64,000 nucleotides of DNA, from positions 165,287 through 229,286 of the forward strand of contig PQAO01000032.1 of assembly GCA_003104995.1 (NCBI GenBank), in the 5' to 3' direction. The position numbers were made by a program, and so were the translations under genes. Shown here piece after piece: positions 57,632 to 64,000 of the stretch. A model generated the notes under the pieces. It saw nothing but the letters and a program-made list of their open reading frames with translations. It searched no databases and was not told the origin of the DNA. Positions within the stretch are counted from its first letter, which is position 1. Each line of letters opens with the position of its first letter. Origin of the DNA: Dehalococcoidia bacterium (GTDB lineage Bacteria > Chloroflexota > Dehalococcoidia > Tepidiformales > Tepidiformaceae).

Positions 57632-58431
57632 ATGGGCGAGCGCGTTCGGGGCAAGGTCGCGATCATCTTCGGGGCGGGCCAGACGCCCGGCGAGACCATC
57701 GGCAACGGGCGGGCGACGGCACTGTTGCTGGCGCGCGAGGGCGCGGCCGTGGTGGCGGTCGACCGGGAGGTTCGTTCGGCGCAGGAGACGGTCGACCTGA
57801 TTGCGGGCGAGGGCGGGACCGCGATGGCCGTCCAGGCTGATATCACCGGCGAGGAGCAGGTCCGGGAGGCGATCGCGGCGTGCATGGCGGCGCACGGACG
57901 CATCGATATCCTCCACAACAACGTGGGCGCCAGCCTCGCGCTGGGGGACGCACCGGCGACGGAACTCGAAGTGGAGGCGTTCGACCGGCTGTACGCGGTG
58001 AACCTGCGGGGGATGTGGCTGGCCTGCAAGCACACGCTCCCGGTGATGCGCGAGCAGGGGAGCGGCTCGATCGTGAACATCTCCTCGATGGCGGCGTGGG
58101 AGGCGTACCCGTACGTCGGCTACAAGACGACGAAGGCGGGCGTGATCGCGCTCACGCATAACATCGCGATGGAGAACGCGCGCCACGGCATCCGGGCGAA
58201 TGTGATCCTGCCGGGGCTGATGAACACGCCGATGGCGATCGAGGCGCGGGTGGCGGCCGGGACGCCGGGCGAGGAGGTCATCGCCTCGCGCGACCCGGCG
58301 GGTGCCGCTGGGGAGGAAGATGGGCTCGGCCTGGGATGTGGCCTATGCCTCGCTCTTCCTCCACTCCGACGAAGCGAAGTTCATCACCGGCGTTTCGTTG
58401 CCGGTCGACGGAGGCGCGAGCGTCTCCTGAG
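57632..58431 (+). pseudogene. SDR family oxidoreductase with a C-terminal frameshift
   Basis: The first 220 codons encode a classical SDR: 'IIFGAGQTPGETIGNGRATA' (cofactor loop with an insertion), 'HNNVGASLAL', Ser in 'NISSMAAWEAYPYVGYKTTKAG' with Y-x3-K, and 'LPGLMNTPM'. At about 58299 (CCCGGCGGG) the frame shifts; the normal ending '[20 protein letters not shown]...[11 protein letters not shown]' continues in the +2 frame to a TGA at 58431. One extra base explains it. It could be a real inactivating mutation or a sequencing error. ATG at 57632 preceded by AGGAGGGA. Confidence 0.8.
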
Positions 58432-58433
58432 GG

Positions 58434-59240
58434 CTACTTCCTCCGGAAGAGGAGCGCCACAGCCGAGGCGGCGCCAGTGACGGACTCGAGTGTGCGGGCC
58501 AGCGTGCTCCGATCCTCGAGAGCGCGGGCTGGCTCGGCGCGGGTGGCCGGTGGTCTGCGCAGGCTCGCCAGGGTTTCGAAGTCGAGGTCGGTCGAGTAGT
58601 CAGGTTCGTCGCCGGGATGCACTGTGGCGAGCGCGGGGCTACCGGGTCCGTTGCGGCGGGTTGCCGCGAACCAGGCGAGCACGGTCAGCACAAAGAGGAA
58701 GCCGAGCCCGAGGATGCCCACGTTCGGGCCGCCGGGGGTGAGGGGCTGGGTGGTGCCGGCCACGGGCACGCGCGGGGTGGAGGTGGCAGTGGGCGTCGCG
58801 GTCGGGAGCGGAGGTGGTGTACCGGTGGGGATCGGCGTGGCGGTTGGGGGCGTGGTCGGGGTCGCGGTGGGGGTAGGTGTGCGGTGCCCAACGATCACGG
58901 TGAACGGCGCCTCGGCCTGGCAGGAGCACTTGAAGTCCGTGAAGAAGACGGGATAGGTGCCGCTCAGGGCATAGGGGATGGTGAAGGTGAAGGTGGCTTC
59001 GCCGTTGGCGTCGGTCGTGCCAGTCGCGAGGATGGGGTCGCCGGGGATCTTGAAGATGACGGTGATGGGGTCGTTTGGCGGAGCTCCGCTGAGTTTCGCT
59101 TCGACGACGGTGCCAACGATGCCGGAGGTGGGGTTAAGCGTGACCACCTTCTCGGCAGCCAGGGCCGGCGTGGCGACGGCAGCAAGGCCGACGATGGTGG
59201 CTGCCACGAAGGCGAGAAGAGCGCCGAAACGTACCGTCAT
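58434..59240 (-). CDS. Exported protein with Ig-like domain, T/P-rich linker and membrane anchor
   Basis: A 268-residue protein. Signal peptide to about residue 29. Residues 30-120 form an Ig-like or Ca-binding-like domain ('LNPTSGIVGTVVEAKLSGAPPNDPITVIF', 'TGTTDANGEATFTFTIPYALSGTYPV') with a C-x-C. A PTATPT-type linker (125-170) leads to one membrane helix (about 180-200) and a roughly 65-residue cytoplasmic tail. The shape resembles the surface protein at 20991. Function unknown. Divergent from dnaE2 and convergent with the SDR. Confidence 0.72.
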   Translation of the reverse strand: MTVRFGALLAFVAATIVGLAAVATPALAAEKVVTLNPTSGIVGTVVEAKLSGAPPNDPITVIFKIPGDPILATGTTDANGEATFTFTIPYALSGTYPVFFTDFKCSCQAEAPFTVIVGHRTPTPTATPTTPPTATPIPTGTPPPLPTATPTATSTPRVPVAGTTQPLTPGGPNVGILGLGFLFVLTVLAWFAATRRNGPGSPALATVHPGDEPDYSTDLDFETLASLRRPPATRAEPARALEDRSTLARTLESVTGAASAVALLFRRK

Positions 59241-59336
59241 AACGTTCACTCCAACTTTATGTGGGGTGAAGAGCGTAGTCCTCTTCTCTCTGCATAGCAA
59301 CCCGGTAAAGACCCTATGTTGCGAGGCGCCGAATAA

Positions 59337-59348
59337 GAACGTTTGTTC
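59337..59348 (+). promoter_or_regulatory. LexA/SOS box (GAAC-N4-GTTC) in the dnaE2 promoter
   Basis: GAACGTTTGTTC is an exact match to the Gram-positive type LexA operator. It abuts a TATACT (59349-59354) -10 element that lies 10 bp before the GTG at 59364, so LexA binding would block the promoter and the transcript would be almost leaderless. Confidence 0.8.
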
Positions 59349-59363
59349 TATACTCCTCGCATT

Positions 59364-62300
59364 GTGGCCGGGTATGTAGAACTCCACGCCCACTCCTGCT
59401 GGTCGCTCCGCGAAGGCGCGAGCACGACGGATGAGCTGATCGACCGGGCCCTGGCACTGGGCTACCCCGCGATGGCGCTGACGGACCACGACAACCTCTA
59501 TGGAGCGATGGAGTACGCGCAGGCGGCGCGGGAGCGGGGGCTGAAGCCGATCACGGGGTGCGAGCTGACCGTGGGAGGAGGGAGGAGGGAGGAGGGAGAA
59601 GGGTCCGCCCCGCCACTGCCCCGTTCCGGGGCGCTCGCCACTCGCGACTCGCCACTCGCAACTCCTTCCCACCTGACGGTGCTGGCGCAGGATGTGGAGG
59701 GGTACCGGAACCTGTGCCGGTTGCTGAGCCGGGCGTACCGGGTGCATGGCAAGGATGCCCCGGTGGTGGAGCGGGAGTGGTTGTTCGAGCACCACGCCGG
59801 GCTGGTGGTGCTTTCGGGGTGCCGGGATTCCGAGCTGGCGCGGCTGGCGGTTGCGGAGCCACGGCGGGCGGCGGAACTTGCCGGGGAGTATCGCGAGGTG
59901 TTTGGCGACCGCTATTACGTGGAGTTGCAGCACCACGACGTGTTCGGCGATACGGAGCGGGTGGCGGCCCTGGCGGCGGTGGCGGAACGCTGCGGGATCG
60001 AAGTGGTGGTGACGAACAACGTGCACTACCACGTGCGGACGCGGCACCGGCTGAACGATGTGCTTGTGGCGGTGCGGCACCGGCTGACGCTCGATAGCTC
60101 ACACCGGGAGCGGCGGCCGAATTCGGAGTTTTTCTTGAAGAGCGCGGAGGAGATGGCGCACCGTTTCGAGCGGTATCCGCGGGCGGTTTCGAACACGCTG
60201 GCGATCGCGGAGCGCTGCGCGTTCGACCTGACGCGCGACCTGCCGTATGAGCTGCCGGACTACCCGGTGCCGGATGGCGCGACGCTCGACAGCTTCCTGC
60301 GGGGGGTGTGCGAGCGGGCATTCCGGCGGAAGTACCCGCCGACTGACCCGTTTGGCGAGGAGGCGCGCGAACGGCTGGAGCGGGAGCTGTCGCTTATCGC
60401 AAAGCATCGGCTGGCCGGGTTCTTCCTGGTGTACTGGGACCTGCTGCAACTGGTGAACGAGATCGCGGTGGAGGTGCGGGGCCGGGACGCGCGCTTGCAG
60501 CCGGACGAGCGGCCGGTGGGCCGCGGGCGGGGGTCGTCGGTCAGCTCGATCGTGTGCTACCTGATCGGGCTGTCGCACATCGACCCGGTGCGGAACAACC
60601 TCTACCTCGAACGGTTCCTGAACGACGAGTTGCACTCGCTGCCGGATATCGACCTCGACTTCCCGCGCGACATTCGCGACGAGGTGCTGCGGCGGATCTA
60701 CGACCGTTATGGCGAAGAGCACGCGGCGATCGTGGCGGCGTTCCCGACGTACCGGTTCCGGAGCGCGGTGCTGGATATCGGGAAGGCGCTGGGGCTGCCG
60801 GCGCCGGTGCTGGCGAAGCTGAACAAGCTGGGCGGTCCGTATTCGAGCGCGACGGCGATCGCCGAGGAGATGCGGAAGGTGCCGGAGCTGCGGCCGCTGG
60901 TGGATGCGCCCATCTGGCGCGACATGGTGGAGCTGGCCGGGCAGGTGGCGGGCTTCCCGCGCCATATCGGGCAGCATGTGGGCGGGGTGATTGTCTCGTC
61001 CGAGCCGCTGTCATCGGTGGTGCCGGTGGAGCCCGCGCGGATGGACGGGCGGTTCGTGTGCCAGTGGGATAAGGACTCGGCCGACGACGCCCGCTTCGTG
61101 AAGATCGACTTCCTGGCGCTGGGGATGCTCTCGGCGGTGGACGAGTGCCTGGAGATCATCGAGGAGGAGCACGGGGTGAGGGTGGACCTGGGGCGGGTGC
61201 CGCACGACAGCCCGGAGATCTACGCCTCGATCCGCGAGGGGGACACGATGGGGGTGTTCCAGATCGAGAGCCGGGCGCAGGTGCAGACGCTGCCGCGGAC
61301 GCAGCCGAACAACTTGGACGACCTGGCGGTGCAAGTCGCGATCATCCGGCCGGGGCCGATCATGGCGGGGGCGTTCCGGCCGTACATGGAGTACCGCGAG
61401 CGGCTGGCCCGGGGCGAGGCTATCGAGGTGGACTACGGGCACCCGGAGCTGGGGCCGCTGCTGGAACACTGCCTGGGCGAGACGCTGGGGCACGTGCTCT
61501 ACCAGGACCAGGTGCTGCAGATCTCCTGCGCGGTGGCGGGCTTCACGCCGGGGCAGGCAGACCGCCTGCGCCGGGCGATGAGCCGTAAGCGGTCGTCCGA
61601 CGCCATGCAGGCGCTCGCCGCGGAATTTTACGCCGGGGCAGGGCGCATGGGCGTGAGCCGCGAGGCGGCGAAGGTGGCGTTCGACAAGATGGCGGCGTTC
61701 GCGGCGTTCGGGTTTCCGAAGAGCCACGCGGTGGCGTTCGCGCTGCTGGCGTATGAATCGGCGTGGCTGCGCTACCACTACCCGGCGGCGTACTACTGCT
61801 CGCTGTTCAACGCCCAGCCGATGGGCTTCTATTCGGTGGAGGTGCTGACGCAGGACGCAGCGCGGCACGGGATCGCGACGCTGCCGCCGTCGATTAATGC
61901 GAGCCGGGCGGGGGCCTGGCCGGAGCAGGGGGACATCCGCCTGGGGCTGCAACAGGTGAAGGGGCTGGGCGGTGGCTGGCAGGACATCCGCCAGCACCCG
62001 CGGGGGCAGGGCTACACCACGCTCCCGGAGCGGATCGTGGCCGAGCGGCGCGCCAACGGGCCGTACCGCTCGCTGCGGGAGTTGCTGGCGCGGGCGCGGA
62101 TGAGCCGCGAGCAGGCGGAGACGCTCATCCGCGCGGGGGCGCTGGAGGAGTTTGGGTTGCCCCGGCGGGAGCTGCTCTGGCAACTCGGACTGCTCACCGA
62201 AGCGGCCGTGGCCAAGAGTGATGCCGCGCGCGAGAACCAGCTGGCACTGCCGTTGCCGACGGAGCAGGATATGGCGGAGTTGCCCGCGCTTTCGGCGTGG

Positions 62301-62729
62301 CAGGAGCTGGCCTGGGACCACGACCGCCTGGGGCTGAGCCCGGGCCGCCACCCGATGGCGCTGGTGCGGCCGCTGTTGCACGAGGGGCTCATCACGAGCC
62401 GGCACCTGGGCGGGGTGGGCAACCCGAACCGGCTGCCGCAGGGGATGATCGTGGAGATGGCCGGGATGGTGGTGACCCGGCAGCGGCCGCAGACGGCCAG
62501 CGGTGTGATGTTCATGCTCCTGGAGGACGAGTTCGGGCTGGCGAACCTGGTGGTCTATACGGCCTTGCAGGAGCGGCAGCGCGAACTGGTGCGGGGTACG
62601 CCGTTCGTGATCGTGCGGGGGCGGGTGGATAACGAGCAGAGCGGCTTCCCGAACATCATCGCCGAGCACTTCCGGCCGTGCCCGTTGCCGGGCTTCATCG
62701 AGACGCCGGTCTCGCACGACTTCGGGTAG
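59364..62729 (+). CDS. dnaE2: Error-prone DNA polymerase III alpha subunit, DnaE2/ImuC type
   Basis: A 1,121-residue polymerase from a GTG at 59364. The PHP domain starts 'YVELHAHSCWSLREGAS'. The catalytic Asp pair is in 'LPDIDLDFPRD' near residue 430 and the third Asp in 'KIDFLALGMLSAVDE' near 580. The helix-hairpin-helix and OB region ends with 'RQRPQTASGVMFMLLEDEFG', the DnaE2 signature. It serves mutagenic lesion bypass with ImuA'/ImuB, which are not in the window. Residues about 70-102 are an in-frame insert encoded by heptamer repeats in the PHP domain. A LexA-type box overlaps the promoter. Confidence 0.93.
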   Translation: MAGYVELHAHSCWSLREGASTTDELIDRALALGYPAMALTDHDNLYGAMEYAQAARERGLKPITGCELTVGGGRREEGEGSAPPLPRSGALATRDSPLATPSHLTVLAQDVEGYRNLCRLLSRAYRVHGKDAPVVEREWLFEHHAGLVVLSGCRDSELARLAVAEPRRAAELAGEYREVFGDRYYVELQHHDVFGDTERVAALAAVAERCGIEVVVTNNVHYHVRTRHRLNDVLVAVRHRLTLDSSHRERRPNSEFFLKSAEEMAHRFERYPRAVSNTLAIAERCAFDLTRDLPYELPDYPVPDGATLDSFLRGVCERAFRRKYPPTDPFGEEARERLERELSLIAKHRLAGFFLVYWDLLQLVNEIAVEVRGRDARLQPDERPVGRGRGSSVSSIVCYLIGLSHIDPVRNNLYLERFLNDELHSLPDIDLDFPRDIRDEVLRRIYDRYGEEHAAIVAAFPTYRFRSAVLDIGKALGLPAPVLAKLNKLGGPYSSATAIAEEMRKVPELRPLVDAPIWRDMVELAGQVAGFPRHIGQHVGGVIVSSEPLSSVVPVEPARMDGRFVCQWDKDSADDARFVKIDFLALGMLSAVDECLEIIEEEHGVRVDLGRVPHDSPEIYASIREGDTMGVFQIESRAQVQTLPRTQPNNLDDLAVQVAIIRPGPIMAGAFRPYMEYRERLARGEAIEVDYGHPELGPLLEHCLGETLGHVLYQDQVLQISCAVAGFTPGQADRLRRAMSRKRSSDAMQALAAEFYAGAGRMGVSREAAKVAFDKMAAFAAFGFPKSHAVAFALLAYESAWLRYHYPAAYYCSLFNAQPMGFYSVEVLTQDAARHGIATLPPSINASRAGAWPEQGDIRLGLQQVKGLGGGWQDIRQHPRGQGYTTLPERIVAERRANGPYRSLRELLARARMSREQAETLIRAGALEEFGLPRRELLWQLGLLTEAAVAKSDAARENQLALPLPTEQDMAELPALSAWQELAWDHDRLGLSPGRHPMALVRPLLHEGLITSRHLGGVGNPNRLPQGMIVEMAGMVVTRQRPQTASGVMFMLLEDEFGLANLVVYTALQERQRELVRGTPFVIVRGRVDNEQSGFPNIIAEHFRPCPLPGFIETPVSHDFG
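59573..59668. repeat. Composite heptamer repeat element inside dnaE2
   Basis: Four GGGAGGA-type 7-bp units (59573-59603, G-runs exactly every 7 bases), a GC-rich centre with CCCCG...CGGGG, then units CTCGCCA, CTCGCGA, CTCGCCA, CTCGCAA, CTCCTTC (59634-59668). The whole is a multiple of three in effect, adding about 33 codons without breaking the polymerase frame. Confidence 0.8.
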
Positions 62730-62731
62730 GG

Positions 62732-63928
62732 CTACCGGCTGGCTGCGAGTTCCTCGGCGATGGCGTCGCCCACGATGGCGATGGCGCGCTCGATGGTGGC
62801 CGGGTCGGCGGCGGTAAAGTTCATCCGGAACGTGTTTTGTTTGCCTTCGGGGTTCACGTAGAAGTACTTGCCCGGCACGAAGGCGACGCCGCGTTCGAGG
62901 ATGCGGCGCTGAAGCGCCTCGGCGTCGAAGCCGGGAGGGCCTTCGACCCAGATGAACATGCCGCCTTCGGGACGGGTGTAGGCGAAGTCCTCGGGCAGGT
63001 GGACGGCGAGCGCGTCGAACATCGCCTGCTGGCGGGGGCGGTAGATGTCCAGGATGCGGGGCAGCTGGCGCTCGAGGTAGCCAGCCGCGATGTACTCTGC
63101 GGCGAGCGCCTGGGTGAAGGTGCTGGTGTGGAGGTCGACCCCCTGGCGGGCGGTAATCATCCAGCGCTGGATGGGTGCGGGCGCCACGCAGAGGCCGACA
63201 CGGAGGCCGGGGGCGAACGTCTTTGAGAGCGTGCTGGAGTAGACGACGTTCTCCGGCGCGAGCGACTTGATCGGCGGTACGGGCGTGCCGGTGTAGCGCA
63301 GGTCGCTGTAGGGGTCGTCTTCGAGCAGGAGGGCGTTGTGTGTGCGCAGGATTTCGGCAACGGCATGGCGGCGGTCGAGAGGAAGGGTGCGGCCGGTGGG
63401 GTTCTGAAAGGTGGGGACGAGGTAGACGAGCTTCACGCGCTGGTCCGCGAGCACGCGGTCCAGGGACTCGGGGATAAGGCCATCCCCGTCGGTTTCGATT
63501 TCGGCATAGCGGGGTTCGTAGGGGTTGAAGGCCTGGATGGCGCCGAGGTAGGTCGGTGCTTCGACGGCGACCACATCGCCGGGGGAGATGAGGATCTTGC
63601 CGATGCCGTCGAGGATGCCCTGGGAGCCGCTGAAGATCGTGGTGCCCTCGGCGGTGGCCTGCACGCCGCGGGCGGCGAGGTGGGGGACAAGCGCCTCGCG
63701 CAGGGGGAGAAAGCCCTCGCTGGCGTCGTACTGGAGCGCCTGGGCGCCGTATTTCGCGAGGACGGCGCCGGTGAGCTCTTCCATGATCTCGAGGGGGAAG
63801 CTTTCGGCGGCGGGGAGGCCCCCGGCGAGGGAGACCATGCCGGGTGAGGAGGCGACCTTGAGGATTTCGCGGATGGCGCTGGCCTGCATGGTGTGGGTGC
63901 GGTGGGCGAGCAGGCTTTCGTAGTCCAT
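62732..63928 (-). CDS. PLP-dependent aminotransferase, class I/II (2-aminoadipate/MocR-like fold)
   Basis: A 398-residue fold-type I enzyme. It has 'MVSLAGGLPAAESFP' near residue 31, 'FSGSQGILDGIGKILI' for cofactor phosphate near 99, 'VPTFQNPTGRTL' near 171, 'LLEDDPYSDLRY' near 203 and the PLP Lys in 'SSTLSKTFAPGLRVG' near 235. The C-terminal 'PEGGMFIWVEGP' and 'NTFRMNFTA' (substrate Arg) are typical of LysN/2-aminoadipate aminotransferases. The ATG at 63928 matches the family start. Convergent with dnaE2, 2 bp apart. Confidence 0.92.
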   Translation of the reverse strand: MDYESLLAHRTHTMQASAIREILKVASSPGMVSLAGGLPAAESFPLEIMEELTGAVLAKYGAQALQYDASEGFLPLREALVPHLAARGVQATAEGTTIFSGSQGILDGIGKILISPGDVVAVEAPTYLGAIQAFNPYEPRYAEIETDGDGLIPESLDRVLADQRVKLVYLVPTFQNPTGRTLPLDRRHAVAEILRTHNALLLEDDPYSDLRYTGTPVPPIKSLAPENVVYSSTLSKTFAPGLRVGLCVAPAPIQRWMITARQGVDLHTSTFTQALAAEYIAAGYLERQLPRILDIYRPRQQAMFDALAVHLPEDFAYTRPEGGMFIWVEGPPGFDAEALQRRILERGVAFVPGKYFYVNPEGKQNTFRMNFTAADPATIERAIAIVGDAIAEELAASR

Positions 63929-64000
63929 GGGTGGACAAGGATAGCACCGGGAGTGCTGAGGCTCTGTGGCCGTTGACGCTCCTATAGACAAGCGCAGCTT

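Noticed and set aside
61011..63947. A 978-codon open frame on the minus strand across dnaE2 and the aminotransferase
   Set aside because: Composition is Arg/Pro/His-rich with no domain; both true genes are well supported in other frames.

Overview
The window is GC-rich and densely packed, with many 1-11 bp start/stop overlaps. It carries acyl-CoA dehydrogenase, four enoyl-CoA hydratase-like genes, a CaiB-type CoA transferase, amidohydrolases, a nickel superoxide dismutase, an SOS-linked DnaE2, and surface proteins tethered by Thr/Pro-rich linkers and a C-terminal membrane helix. The SOS box has the GAAC-N4-GTTC form. Together these suggest a thermotolerant or aerobic member of the Chloroflexota (Dehalococcoidia/Tepidiformia-like). 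That assignment is inference from gene style, not from a marker gene. I saw no rRNA, tRNA, CRISPR array or transposase.

Layout. 0-1.5 kb: fatty-acyl/CoA genes. 2-6.4 kb: a minus-strand cluster of small regulator, secreted Cys peptide (interrupted by an in-frame TAG), lipoprotein, adaptor with a peptidoglycan-binding-like segment, LolD-like ATPase and FtsX-type permease (locus A). 6.5-12 kb: acetyltransferases, amidohydrolase, TatD, LysR and two ferredoxins. 12-14.6 kb: a broken PrgI-like fragment and two exported proteins (locus B). 15-23 kb: NnrS, a DUF512 radical SAM protein, IspH, PlsC, Cmk, RluB and a large surface protein. 23-41 kb: metabolic and stress genes (SDR, PAP2, ADH, peroxiredoxin, NiSOD, hydratases, TetR, dehydrogenase, methyltransferase, HAD, MutY, amidohydrolase, cyclophilin, PP2C, dipeptidase). 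41-50.8 kb: two divergent ~1,100-residue FtsX-type permeases and two ATPases with unusual C-terminal tails. 50.8-55 kb: kinase-like protein, thioesterase, DsbB, MFS and Tag glycosylase. 55.2-57.5 kb: a second regulator plus exported proteins, one a metzincin-type protease (locus C). 57.6-64 kb: frameshifted SDR, surface protein, DnaE2 under a LexA-type box, and an aminotransferase.

The most unusual signal is that loci A and C each contain a roughly 100-residue HTH protein with the same layout and the same W-x3-H-x2-C-C motif at almost the same residue numbers (W80/H84/C87/C88 and W81/H85/C88/C89). In both cases it lies directly upstream of co-oriented, less GC-rich genes for exported Tyr/Gly/Ser/Cys-rich proteins. 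I propose a paralogous regulator-plus-secreted-effector module that, in locus A, has its own MacAB-type exporter and a GTTTTC operator array. A second cross-cutting signal is a family of 7-bp-periodic repeats found at three places, one of them in-frame inside the PHP domain of DnaE2.
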